Assembly: GCA_023213395.1 (NCBI GenBank)
Contig: CM041465.1
Coordinates: forward strand, 33,053,741-33,117,740
DNA: 64,000 nt
Source of the DNA: Cycas panzhihuaensis
Taxonomy: Eukaryota > Cycadophyta
Direction of reading: 5' to 3'
The notes beneath the pieces were generated by a model, which did no database searches, had not been told where the DNA came from, and saw only the letters and a list, made by a program, of their open reading frames with translations. Positions within the stretch are counted from its first letter, which is position 1. Each line of letters begins with the position of its first letter. Position numbers and translations under genes: made by a program. Below are positions 22,264 through 33,787 of the stretch, one piece after another.

Positions 22264-24250
22264 TATATATGTGTATTTAGTTATATTTTTGTAAGCTCTA
22301 CTGAGAAACAAGAACCCATTCATTAAAAGAAGTATCTCGTTTGACCTTATTCATGCATATTTCACTCAATTTCTATAGTTTCTAAAATATTTGATGCTTT
22401 GTAGTGTGTGTTCATGACTGTGCCTATCCTCAAATATTGACTAGCTGACTATGAGCAGCTTCCAATCCTTGTTGCAATCATTTCAAAGAAAATGACAACT
22501 CGTTTATGGTTATTTAACATTGTTCAATCATCATTTTTAGTTTTCCAATGACCGTGCAAATTGAATCTCACTCCTCAAAGCTTGCTTGTCTTCTTGTTTA
22601 CCTACTAATCTTAGTGTTGGTCCTCTAGGGTCCTTTTAAGCTTGTTTGGAGCTAACGCAACTGGATTTGAGTACTTAAAACTTAATTTTTAACCTGCATA
22701 CCTCAACATACTTTATCGACTATATTATCACCATATGGCTTTGTATGGCCCATCTGAATCTTAAAACACTCAGATCTTAGCCTTGCATCCATCTCTAGTC
22801 TATTCTAGAGTCATTCAATATAATCGTAACTCATTTTGAAGTAATTTTGATAGTATTTTTCAACGTATATTTATGAAAAATCTGTGTGGCTTTTATTTTT
22901 GTTAATATTTTTTCTTTTACAATGTTAAGATTTAATTAAATCATATTGGAATCTTTGTTGAAATCAATAATGATGCTTGAACCCTAGTAAGTAGTCATAT
23001 GCTCACCCATCGTGATCAGGGGCTTTAGTTAAATTAGGGATAGACACCAAATTTATTAAGTCAACTATAATCTTTTCTTATTAATCAAAAATCTTATTTT
23101 AGATTTGAACATATTTTTAGATCTATTAGCCTCTCGGTAACCTAGTAGGGGGTCATATGGTGATCCAACAAGAGTGGGGGCTAATCCTTCAAGGGGTCTT
23201 AAGCTCAAACCAATCTAATTCATTTTTTATAAGGAGTACCTTACATTATTTCAGCCATAACTTTTTAATAGGAAGTTTATTTTATGCATTGTTTAAACTA
23301 TTAAATTCTTAATTCAAAGGCCTACAATTTGTAAGTAGTTTCAGTTGGTTTTGAGTAGTTCTTCAAGGGTTTTTTAGTAACTAAAGTAGACCCTTTTATT
23401 TAGGCTATAATAAATCTTTTTTAAATAAATTAAAGGCTTAGTTTTCATTTTGCAAAGGATCTATCCACTAAATGCTGGTTATTTATATCTTATTTGCTAT
23501 CTTATCTAGTTTTTTGCTTATGTTACTTATGTATTGTGGTTGTAGGCGTCTTTCTTGTGTGAATAAAGTTGATCTTCTCTTGGTAGTAAAGTCCTTTAAA
23601 GAGCACCCTAAACCCTTCTATTTCCTTTAATTTATTACTTTTCTTTTGGTCTTTTTACTTTTATTTCATAAAAAGAACCATCTTCTTTAAATAAGAGTAT
23701 ATTTTAAAATCTAGTTCAACTTGAAACATTAATAAGATAACTCCAGAATATACAAGAAAACTTTATCCGACCTCATAAGGGGAATGGTTAGGACCCTTGA
23801 AGTTACCGCTTCACATATATTAGTGGTCCTTCTCAAATTCTGTGGATATTAGAGAAGCCCACTAGTTATAAGGTATATTAAGTAGTAGGTTGAGGTGTAA
23901 AACCTTACCATAGAGTTTAGAGACTAAGCTAGACCCGGAGGCAGGTGAGTACCTTAATTTTTAGTTCTCAGCTAAATCTATCACTAAGCATAAGACTAGC
24001 ATAGGTAAATAAATAAGTTAGGGGCATCTTTGACCTTCTTAGCAACCCATGTACTAAGGTATATATATTTTAAAGTTCACATACCAGTATGTAAGATCCT
24101 TAATTTTCTACTTATGGGCTAGTACCATTAAATAGAATAGTAATTGAGAGCTTCTTGGAGACCCTTAGACTTAATATTCTAGTTTAATAGTTTAGGTAGA
24201 TAAGACACTAAAAGACACATTAAAAATAGTAGCTCAAATGCTTATGTCTA
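22264..24250 (+). other. Long untranslated leader of copia K
   Basis: About 2 kb with no coding potential. It aligns in patches with the leader of copia U: around 23785 and 58005 both read AATGGTTAGGACCC(C/T)TGAAGTTACC, and around 23915-24020 and 58125-58225 longer blocks agree. It contains the shared leader motif at 23152-23185. Confidence 0.7.
23152..23185 (+). promoter_or_regulatory. Leader motif shared with element C
   Basis: Reads GTCATATGG, CCAACA, then GTGGGGGCTAATCC, as in element C at 3309-3350. AAGGAGTACC follows near 23240, as it does in element C. The function is unknown; a signal for RNA packaging or translation is a guess. Confidence 0.4.
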
Positions 24251-24279
24251 ATACAATTAAACTTAGTAGAATAAACAAC

Positions 24280-25210
24280 TTTTTAGCTTGAAAAACATAA
24301 GTTAAAAACTTATTAATCATGAATGACTATTGGGCCCATGTTAATGGGGACAAAGTACCACTTACACTTACATAAGATCTAAATAACTCTAACCAAAAAA
24401 TTCCACTAAATTAGTTGCCTTAGTAGCTTTCAAAGTTAAAAATAGCATTGGCCTTTCATTCCTCTACTTGGCTATAGAAGACCAAGTGGATCAAAATATA
24501 GAAACTACTAAAACCTCTCATAAGGCTTGAAGCATTATATGCTCCTTTAATGAGAGAAAATATGACTCAAGGTCTCTCATTTTAAAAGTTTACCTCTTTG
24601 GTATACCCTTTGTTGGCACTATAACATCCTACCTTACTTAAATTAAAATAATTAGAAACTAACTTACTATCCTTGGTGAACCTTCATTAATATTTTTTTT
24701 ATATTATTAGACTTTGTGATACCTTTCCCAAAATAGACTTCAATACCTTAGAATGACTCTTGCTTAAGGAGGAGAACATACTCAATTACCAAGGAGTGGC
24801 ATCTACTTCTAACTTTGCCCTTGTATTTGTAGTCAAGAATTCAAAAAGGAATCAGCCACCTCAATAGCCATATTAGTAGCCAACTCATCAACAATCCCTT
24901 ACCTAACAATTTAGCTCTTTGAATATCTCTCAATAGCCACAGTAGCCATATCAGCCATAATAATCTCAACCTTCAAATAACCAACAATATAGATAAAATA
25001 TCACCTATATGTATTGTGGTAAAAATGGGCATCTTAAATTTGATTATAAAAGAAAATAGGCTAATATACAACTCTTTCAAAATTAAGGAAGCCAAAACTT
25101 CTAACAAAATAGGAACTAGAGGAAGAACCAAACTAATGCTAAGTAAATAGACAAAGACACCAACCAAGAAACCCAAAGAGTAATTAGAATTCACAACAAG
25201 GAGGTAATAT
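24280..25210 (+). pseudogene. Copia K gag remains
   Basis: Broken plus-strand frames correspond to those of the copia U gag (for example the segment near 24325 parallels NEYWVYINGD in U). At 25006-25047 the zinc knuckle is readable as Y-M-Y-C-G-K-N-G-H...Y: both outer cysteines of CX2CX4HX4C have become tyrosine, which fits G-to-A changes (TGT to TAT). Gag would have packaged the element RNA. Confidence 0.7.
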
Positions 25211-25239
25211 TATTGATACTCAAGACACCTCCCAAATTT

Positions 25240-26640
25240 TATTCTTTGTAGTCTTGTCATCCCAACATGATGAAAATTCTTGGTTGATTAATTATGGTGC
25301 TTCTTATTACATGATCAGTACCAAAGATCTACTTAAGAAGACACATCTAATAAGGGTCTAAACTGTTATATTTAGAGATAACCTCAAATATGATGTGACC
25401 AAGATTAGAAGGGTCCCCATTGCTCTAAAGGATTTAAACATTCACCATAACATCAACAACATCTTCCTTGTATTTAGTTAAATCAATAAGTAGAACCAGG
25501 ACATTCTCTTCAGCTAAGGTATTTATAGCATTATAAATCATACCATAGGTCAATTAGTTGCCACAGGACATGAAGATAGTAGACTATACAAACTTGATTG
25601 AGTTCCCATCACCACTACTCCACCACAAGAGTCTTATTCCATAGTATAAAATAATCACCTTGATAAGGGAAAAGCAATCATAGTTGAAGACCCACCCCTT
25701 GAATAATTTCAAGGTAAATGTCCATATCATGAAGAGAAATCCACCTCTAATAGTACTAAGGAATAACTATAGTACCAATGCTTAGGTCACCTAAACATAC
25801 AGAGCTTAAATCTCATGTATAGACTATATATGGTGTATGGATTATAAAGGATCAAGAGAAACATTTATATTTGTGAGGCCTGCTTAGTTGGCAAGTAGCA
25901 TAGAAAACCATTCCCATTAAAGAGAGCATGGTGAGCTTTAAAACCATTAGTATTGGTCCACTCATATATTTGTGGGCCCATGTTAATTCCTTCACTCAAT
26001 GGGAACCTATTTTTCATGACCTTTATTGATGGCTATTCTAAGAAAGTATAGGTCTACTTCCTTATGAATAAATTTCAAGCCTTTGACAAATGTAAAGAAT
26101 TTAATGCTAAAGTGGAAAATAAAAGTGGTATGAACATCAAGGTACTTAGATTTGATAATGGAGGAGAGTGTATATCTAATTAATTCACCAACTTTTGTAG
26201 ATAATGTGGAATCAAACATCAATTCTTTGGCCCATGTATACCTTAAGAAAATTGTATAGTAGAAAGAATGAACCAAATATTAGTGAATAAGGCAAAAGCC
26301 ATGTTAGGTGCTACTAAACTTATGACTCAGTTTTGGGTTAAAGCCATATCAACTACTAACTTATCTTACCAATAGAAGTGTCATAGTAGTAGTTAGAGGT
26401 ATAAGTCCAGAGAGGCTTAGTTAGACATAAATCTTACAATCTCTCACCTAAAGGCATTCAGTTGTATAGATCGTAAATTCATCCCCAAGGAGAACAGGAA
26501 GAAATTAGATGATAAAAGAGTAAAGTGCATCTTCCTTGGCTATATACCTAAATGCAAAGCTTTCAAAGTATATGATCCTATTAGAAACTAGGTGTATACC
26601 ATTCAAGATGCCATATTTATTAAAGATGCTTAGGACTTAA
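25240..26640 (+). pseudogene. Copia K protease and integrase remains
   Basis: After a degenerate protease (about 25280-25560) comes the pre-integrase zinc region with HLNIQSLNLM and CEACLVGK around 25785-25900. The integrase core follows (LRFDNGGEC-type block near 26150) and then the block near 26240-26280 in which P-stop-ENCIVERMN replaces the usual PQQNGVVERMN. The end of the core can be followed to about 26600 (FLGYIPKCKAFKVYDP). Many stops. Confidence 0.8.
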
Positions 26641-27151
26641 ACCCTTCACAAATTTAGTTTGTAGCAAATAAAGTTATTAGTGTACTTGAAGTACCTCTTG
26701 TACTAATTCTTGAAACACCAATACCCACATCATCTTATACACCAAGTCTATCTTCAGTTCCAACAACTTCAACATCTACTTTAGATGCTTCCACTATAAT
26801 ACACTTATATCAACTAATGATCTTTCGGTGGAGGTCACCAGTATTTAAAAACCTCTTAAGTGGCTACAACAATTGATAAAGAATGTACCTCCTCCTCCCT
26901 CAAATCCTAAAAAAGAGTCTAGAATGAGGCATTCAACCAAGTATACCTTAATGACATGTGTTCTTAAGACTTATGAGCCTTCCACATTTGGGAAGGTAAT
27001 CAACGACCAAATATAAAAAGTTATAATGGAAGAAGAAATGCACTCAATTCTCAAGAATGACATATGGGAGCTAATAGAATTACCACTTAGAAAGAAACCA
27101 ATTAACTATCATTGACTTTGTAATACCAAATTTCATGTTGATGGTACCATT
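26640..27151 (+). pseudogene. Copia K linker and start of reverse transcriptase
   Basis: A Pro/Ser/Thr-rich linker (TSSYTPSLSSVPTTSTST near 26730) leads to the reverse transcriptase N-terminal segment (MEEEMHSILKNDIWELIELP near 27030), which breaks off at the gag-only insertion at 27157. The coding sense resumes at 32823. Confidence 0.8.
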
Positions 27152-27156
27152 GAGCA

Positions 27157-27620
27157 TGTTGGGTGTAATGTCATCACTCAACTCCCTCTTATCTACCAGG
27201 ATTGTGCACCTTAATTTAGACATGTGATGCTCAACATGTCAAGGTAAGTTAAGGTAAGTTGAGTTAGTTTCATTTGAGTTAAGTTAGTATTATTTTATTA
27301 TTAATTTGAATTCATGGGTTGAGGAGTTTCCCTCCTCCCCCAAACTATAAATGTTAAGGGGTGTACAACCCTGGTGTCTTTAGACACCATCTACTTTTGA
27401 GGAAGATTTGTAATACTCATTCTGCTACAATGGATTGAACAACAAGGCTCTCATGTGTTTATGCTATTGTAATGGTGATACACTGCTGTATTGATGCAAT
27501 ACTAGTTTATACTTATTTGATATATGTTCTAACCTGTTAGTCTTGCAAGAATATTTTCCATCATTTGGTATCAGAGCATAGTCTTGCTATTATTGTTTCT
27601 TGTAATTATTATTTCTAACA
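27157..27620 (+). repeat. 5' LTR of the gag-only element
   Basis: 464 bp, TGTTGGGTGTAAT to TCTAACA. Compared with the LTR at 17320-17718 it has an extra segment of about 65 bp near its end that contains a PBS-like TGGTATCAGAGCATAG word. Confidence 0.92.
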
Positions 27621-27633
27621 TGGTATCAGAGCA
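27621..27633 (+). other. Primer-binding site of the gag-only element
   Basis: TGGTATCAGAGCA directly after the LTR, complementary to initiator tRNA-Met. Confidence 0.85.
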
Positions 27634-29090
27634 GGCGATTGCTGACCTGCTGAAGCTTTGAAGAAGAGCACCAAGATCTACTTGCATTTTACAACAGATT
27701 TTTTTATAAGCAATATATATTAACTAGATTTATTTTCTGAAATTTTTAGCAAGTTTTATATATTATTTATTGATTTTGATTATTATTGAGCTATATTTAC
27801 GGTTCAACAAATATTCGAGATCTGTTTTCAGATTTGTGCAGCTCTACAAAGGATTTTCAGCAGCAAGCTATATGTATTCAAGTTTTATTCTCATATTCAA
27901 GTTATTTTCTCTTGATTCTGATTTATCATATATTTTAACAGTTTACAAGTTTTTGTCTACTCATTTGACATTTTTCGCAGATTTGTAAAGAGCATCATGC
28001 ATACAAAAGTTATCAAGTTTTTTCGAGATCTACAACTTGTTACTTGGATCCGCTAATTTTATTATAAATCTACTTATTGTATCGATTTTCCAAAGATTTT
28101 ACGTTACATTTAGTTCAAGATCTGTTATATTTCATTTCAGATTTATATTTTCCATTATATTGTTTAACTATATTTTCAAGTTTTCTACAGATCTACAATT
28201 TTTGGAGTATATTTAGCTTTTTTTAGAGAAGAATACATTGCAGATCTGTATATTGGAAGCTTTTGAAGCTTATTTTCAGCTACAAAGACAGCCACAACTG
28301 CGTATTCCAAGTTATTCTATTTCATTTTAAATTTACATATATATTTTATATATCTGTTCAATATATTTCTACATTTAGAATTCCTTTGAAATTTTCAAAT
28401 ACAAATATATAAGAGTTTTATGATATATTCTCTTCAAAATATTTAAAAATTTATCAATGTTATGACTCTGTTATATGAGTATATTGCTCCATTAAATTAT
28501 TTTACTGTTATTATTTGAAGAAATTTCTGTAAAATCTCTGTATCTTTTTTCATATACCTCCAACACATATTTGAAAGTTGTTTCAAATACAAATTTATAG
28601 ATATTTTTTATATATTTTTTGTCAATATATTAAAAGGGGGAAAGAAGGATCTAGTTTATTTGAAGTATTTACGTTGAAAGGCCTATACAAATCTGGGTTG
28701 AAGTATAACTTTTTACCATTACTCATTAGTATTTCCAACTTCTAGCTTGGGTTATATCCTCCAAACCTAGTAGAGTCCTACTTTAGCTTGCCATTCGTTT
28801 GATTTGATTCCATAACCACATTTTTTGAAGAGCAATCGTTCTTAACATTTGTTAAAATATTCTTTCCACTCAAGTGATACTCACATTGTGTAGATCCATA
28901 CCTTGATCGAAATCTGATAAATAAGTTGGTAGCAGAACCATACTCACATCAAGAACCTCACTCTTCTCTTTGTTATATGTGTGATTTTAAGTTTAGGCCC
29001 AATTGTTGAGCCATTTTTTTTTAAAAAAAGGACAAATATCCAAAGATCAGACTACTCTACGTCACCTTATGCAAGAGGCTTAAATCAAAT
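27634..29090 (+). other. AT-rich leader of the gag-only element, first part
   Basis: No conserved frame. Words such as CAGATTTGT, AGATCTAC and TTCAAGTT recur irregularly, giving a low-complexity, weakly periodic leader. This part is absent from the tandem array, where element C takes its place. Confidence 0.6.
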
Positions 29091-29095
29091 CCTTT

Positions 29096-29689
29096 TTGTT
29101 CCTTATTAACTTCAAAGTATACAAAAGAGAATCCAAAGCCTTGCAGCCTCTCCTTTCCAAGCTCTCATGCCTGGTTCACCTCATTCTTCAATACATTGAT
29201 TCTTTCAACCTACACTCATTGAACAAATATTGTAAAACCCAAGTGCATAAACATCGGGATCCCGCATTCTCTGAGTATTTGTACACTACATATCTGTCTC
29301 AATTATTTTATGAGAACACAATCCCCAGTTGTAGAAGTTTTCACATCATTGAAAGACCACTAATTTTCTTGTTGTATCTGCCTTCTAAATTCCTACATCC
29401 TCTCTGCAAGTGTTGCTTGCTACCTGTAGGCGCGATTATCAGCGTTAAAGCGTTGGCACACTTTATTAACGCGTCTACGTTTGCTCGTGTGACTTCTCGC
29501 GTGGTGTGTGGCGCGCATATTAACATTGTTTATTCTGTTTGGCGTCTCTCTCTCCCGCATAGAGCTAGGCGTCTCTCTCTCCCGCGTCCGTGTTGGGCAG
29601 TGCCCACCTTTGGTTTAGCTAGCGTCGCCTCTGTGTTAAGCTGTTTCGGCTCTGTCGTTCCGCGTCCGTTCTGCCATCGGCTCTGCTAA
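29096..29689 (+). CDS. 197-codon ORF of doubtful status in the gag-only leader
   Basis: The longest unbroken frame in the window, running from AT-rich DNA into the GC-rich island. I recognise no family. The second half is rich in R, V, S, L and C, as expected from chance translation of the GCGT-rich repeats (GGCGTCTCTCTCTCCCGC occurs twice, about 29540-29585). There is no counterpart in the tandem copies, which lack this region. More likely a chance frame than a gene. Confidence 0.2.
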   Translation: MFLINFKVYKRESKALQPLLSKLSCLVHLILQYIDSFNLHSLNKYCKTQVHKHRDPAFSEYLYTTYLSQLFYENTIPSCRSFHIIERPLIFLLYLPSKFLHPLCKCCLLPVGAIISVKALAHFINASTFARVTSRVVCGAHINIVYSVWRLSLPHRARRLSLPRPCWAVPTFGLASVASVLSCFGSVVPRPFCHRLC

Positions 29690-30110
29690 GCCGTTCCTGC
29701 ACTCGGCTTGTCCGTCTGTTGTGTCTGTCCTCGAATCTGCCATAGGGCGTTCCGTCCCCCGTGGGTCCTGATCATTGATCATTTCACCGTCATCGGTGCG
29801 CAGCTCGTTCTCATTGTGTGGTGGCTTGCGTCTCTCCCACTCACCCGTTTTTAATATTTGGTGCTTCTTCATTGACGTCTCCTCACGCATCTTCCCGTTG
29901 GCAGGCTTGGGTGCTTCATTGGCGTCTCCGGCGTTGTTCCGTTGGCTCCGTCTCCCTCAGCTGCTCTCTAAAGCAAACCAACTCGGTCTCCGTGCTCAGC
30001 TGCTCTTTATTGCTGCCTTTAGTGCCCTTTATTGCTGCCTTTAGTTTGGTCATTCACGATTTATTGATGCGAATTGGTCATTCACGGTTTATTGACGCGA
30101 ATCTGCGTGT
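29425..30110. other. GC-rich island inside the gag-only leader
   Basis: The base composition rises sharply and CG dinucleotides are frequent (GGCGCG, GCGTCC and similar words) between strongly AT-rich flanks. It contains the direct repeat GGCGTCTCTCTCTCCCGC and, near its end, a 27-bp tandem duplication (30050-30105) and a repeated TTATTGCTGCCTTTAG (about 30005-30045). It may be captured host DNA or a structured leader. Confidence 0.6.
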
Positions 30111-31621
30111 ATATATATTTATTTATTTAAAGGTGCTTGGGTTTTATTACATAAATAATTGACACTTCGCCCTCAATAACAGTCTTCCTTGATAACAGCG
30201 CTCTGTTCATTCGTTTGTTGAGTTTTTTATTGAGTATACATATATATGTATATTAATATATATAGAGAGACTTTAGTCTTTTAAGTGCGCCCGACTTTGG
30301 GGCGATTTTATTATTATTTTTTTTATAGTGCAGGTCTCATATACGCATTCTTACAATGGCTTTATTTTCATTTCCTTTTATATAGATTTTAAGTTTTAAA
30401 AAATAATAATAATAATAATAATAAATAAATTTAATTATATAAAATTTTAAAATCTGAGTGCTTAAAGAGTTTAACGTACTTGATTGCTATTTTCTTGGTC
30501 TTATCTTGTTATCACATGACCGTTTGCCATCTCAAAAGAGTTATTTCATCTTTTATAAAAAAATTTATTTTTATTTTTTTTAATTTTTTATTTTTATATA
30601 GAGTTATTGGCGCTTTTATGGCCATAACTTCTATTTGGATCATCAGTTTCAGACGAAACCTACGCCAATAGATCAGAACTTTTCCGTAGACCGATTTCGA
30701 CTGGTCATAAGACCAATTTGGTGCCCATTTGACCTTGTTTCGACCTTTTTAACATTGGACTTTCGAAATTTCAGCGTTTTTTGCATTTTTAATAAAATTG
30801 GTTTTAGAACTGGCTGTCATTTATTTCTAGTAAACTGTTTTATGCCCAAATTTTCTCTGTAGTGATCTATGTCATATAGACTCTAATACCCATTTTCTAC
30901 TTTAATTTTTTGAGTTCATCTTCACTAGTATTTTAATCGCTAAAATAAGAAATTTAGTTGTTTTTGCCTGTTTCTTGAACATTCTCCATAAAGACACTTG
31001 TTACATTTTTCACTATAACTTTTGCAATTTTTATCAGATTTCATTTTCGTCAGCTTCGTTGGGAAGCTGACTCATTTATCTTCATTTTGACATATTTTTC
31101 TATATATTTTGACACATTTTTCTTATATTTCAAATCAGTCAAAGTTGAGGTATCCTATTGGCCTAAATCTACTGTTTTTTACATCTTCTTTTAATATATT
31201 TTTCAAAATTTTCAATTGGAAGAACATTGATTACTTCATAAATAATATTTGGCCCTTTGTTCAACTTTTCTAAAGGATAATTAGTATTTTTATGCAATTT
31301 TTGCCTACCCTGCTCATGTTAGGCTCCATAAGGAGGTTCATACTTTTGCATTATTCAAAACGTGATTTATTGGTATCCATTTTCAAAACCGTCCATTTTA
31401 TTAGATTCACATCTCAGCAATCTACATATTGATAAAATTTTAAGCTATTCTGACCTCATTCAATATAGTTTTCAATCTATTAAAGTTGAGTATATATATA
31501 CATCCTAACAAGCTTGTCTTCTTCCAAAATTTTAAAGAAAATTCTAGTTTATATCTCATTGTTTACTCAAGATTTCTACTTGATCTTATCATCATTTTCT
31601 TATTGATTAAATTACTTTCAA
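30110..31621 (+). other. AT-rich leader of the gag-only element, gag-proximal part
   Basis: No gene. The portion 30806-31621 aligns, reversed, with 13795-12767 and 1461-444. Includes an AAT microsatellite at about 30404-30423. Confidence 0.65.
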
Positions 31622-32335
31622 AATGGCACAATTCCCCATTTTCGATGGCTATAACTTTTCACTATGGTATGACACCATGCAAACTTATTTTATTGAACAT
31701 GATCTTTTAAAGTATTTACAACATGAATTTGACCTTAGCATTAAAGAAAACTTTAGAAAAGATAATGAAATTTTAGGTTTATTATTTTGCACTATTCGAT
31801 GATATTTTTCCTTTGGTTTACGAATCGATATCTAAGCTTTGTTTGGGATTTATTGATTTCTATTTATGGGGGAGATACCCCCAATGTATTTGATGAAACT
31901 TTTGATGAGCATGTGAGGCGGTGTGAGCAGGTAGATCATAACGGCAACACTAATGAAGATTCAGATCAAATGCAGGACCACCTTGTTGCACAAGGATTTG
32001 ATCCTCCATTTGAGGGGGAGCATGAAGACGAATCTTATGACATAACGAAGAATGAACCTGGTGATATGACAACTATTCAAAGCATAAAGAGTATAAAAGT
32101 TCAAGTCTAAAGCCTTCCTAATGTTCCAGTTGACAAAGTCCAAATTACAGCTACTCATCTACATTTGCATCAAGTTTCATCTACCTATAGTCTTCCTACA
32201 TCATCCTATGATAAAGAGATATATGTGACTATAAGGATGAGAAGAGTTGATAAAGATCAAGATCAGAATTTCAAAGTCTTTTTCAAGTACCAATTCCACA
32301 AGTTCAAGAAAAAGATACAAGTGTCGTGCTGACAT
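31622..32335 (+). pseudogene. Gag-like gene of the gag-only element, frameshifted
   Basis: The ATG at 31622 starts MAQFPIFDGYNFSLWYDTMQ, parallel to 12766 minus. A 2-bp deletion near 31796 relative to the intact copy shifts the frame; the second part reads on as VWDLLISIYGGDTPNVF in the frame 31787-32110, where a TAA replaces the CAA of the array copy. Uninterrupted by gypsy, it proves how the two gag halves of the array join. UBN2-like gag is the likely family; no zinc knuckle is seen. Confidence 0.75.
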
Positions 32336-32347
32336 TAAGGGGGAGAA
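32334..32347 (+). other. Polypurine tract of the gag-only element
   Basis: ATTAAGGGGGAGAA lies directly before the 3' LTR. Confidence 0.85.
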
Positions 32348-32817
32348 TGTTGGGTGTAATGTCATCACTCAACTCCCTCTTATCTACCAGGATTGTGCAC
32401 CTCAATTTAGACATGTGATGCTCAACATGTCAAGGTAAGTTAAGGTAAGTTGAGTTAGTTTCATTTGAGTTAAGTTAGTATTATTTTATTATTAATTTGA
32501 ATTCAGGGGTTGAGGTTTCCTCCTCCCCAAACTATAAATGTTAAGGGGTGTACAACCCTGGTGTCTTTAGACACCACCTACTTTTGAGGAAGATTTGTAA
32601 TACTCATTCTGCTACAATGGATTGAACAACAAGGCTCTCATGTGTTTATGCTATTGTAATGGTGATACACTGCTGTATTGATGTAATACTAGTTTATACT
32701 TATTTGATATATGTTCTAACCTGTTAGTCTTGCAAGAATATTTTCCATCATTTGGTATCAGAGCATAGTCTTGCTATTATTGTTTCTTGTAATTATTATT
32801 TCTAACAGAGCATCATA
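32348..32817 (+). repeat. 3' LTR of the gag-only element
   Basis: 470 bp, nearly identical to 27157-27620, followed by the target duplication GAGCA at 32818-32822. Confidence 0.92.
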
Positions 32818-32822
32818 AATCT

Positions 32823-33787
32823 TAATTAGTTATAAGGGGCTTCAAACAACAAGAGGGGATTTACTATGATGAGACCTTTACACCTATTACTAACATGACC
32901 ATACTCTATTTGGTTATGTCACTTACAACTCAATTCAACTAGCCCATATACCAAATGGATGTAAAGAGTGCTTTCCTAAATAGAGAGCTTACTGAAGAGG
33001 TTTCTTGAAGTAACCTTCTAGTTATATTATTCTTGGTAAAGAATATCTAGTTTGCAAGCTCAAGAAAGCCTTATATAGATTGAAGCAGAGACCACGTACC
33101 TAATATGCCAAAATCGATGCCTTCTTCACATAGTATGGGTTCACTTATTCACCCTCTAATTTAGACTTGTATATTTAGATTAGAGGAAACTTGATTACTA
33201 TCATAGTAATTTATGTAAATGAATTGGCTATAACTAGAAATGACAATGATGGAATAACTTGGTTCCAATTAGAACTTAAAAGCAACTTTGAGATAATAAA
33301 CCTTGGGTCACTACATTATTTCCTTGGTATTGAGGTATGGAAAAAACTTGGTCATATATTCTTATCATAATCTAAGTACTCAAATGAACTACTCCAGCAA
33401 TTCAAAATGGGCGACCGTAAACCTTCACTAATACTAATGGAAATAGATACCAAACTAAATCTAGATGAATAAGAAAAACCCTTTAATCACACCTTGTATT
33501 GGTAGTTGGTTGGGAGCTTGATTTACCTTACTCACACTTGACCGAATATCTCTTATGTAGTTGGGATATATATATCCCAACCCAGAGCATCTCATTGGAA
33601 GGTCATCACTAGAATCCTCAAATATATTTATGGTATAATTTCATTTGGCCATTATTACAACTAAGCTAATAATCATATCCTAAAAGAATTTATAGATACT
33701 GATTAGGTTGATTGCCAAGACCCATGCCATTCAACCTCAAGATATTGCTTCAACATTAACTCACCTGTTATTTCCTAGAGTTGTAAG
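32823..33787 (+). pseudogene. Copia K reverse transcriptase and start of RNase H (continued)
   Basis: Resumes after the gag-only insertion with YKGLQTTRG-type residues, then YDETFTPITNMT and YQMDVKSAFLNREL, all reverse transcriptase blocks. The active site near 33205-33225 reads YVNE instead of YVDD. LGSLHYFLGIEV follows, and LVGSLIYLTHT-stop-PNISY around 33500-33550. The frame ends at the minus-strand copia insertion at 33788 inside RNase H. Confidence 0.85.

Larger units (their letters stand above)
27157..32817 (+). mobile_element. Complete gag-only LTR retrotransposon
   Basis: LTRs at 27157-27620 and 32348-32817 are nearly identical, with the perfect target duplication GAGCA (27152-27156 and 32818-32822), a tRNA-Met PBS after the first LTR and a polypurine tract before the second. 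The 4.7-kb interior has a 4-kb leader with a GC-rich island, then one gag-like frame and nothing else; no protease, integrase or reverse transcriptase motif is visible on either strand. It is thus non-autonomous but apparently recently moved. It is the uninterrupted reference for the tandem array at 109-17718. Confidence 0.92.

Noticed and set aside
29636-29890. Minus-strand charged frame in the GC-rich island
   Set aside because: A high R/E/D content is expected from the base composition, and there is no known domain.
30480-30862. Hydrophobic open frames in the gag-only leader
   Set aside because: Translation of T-rich DNA gives F/I/L-rich frames by chance; not kept in the array copies.
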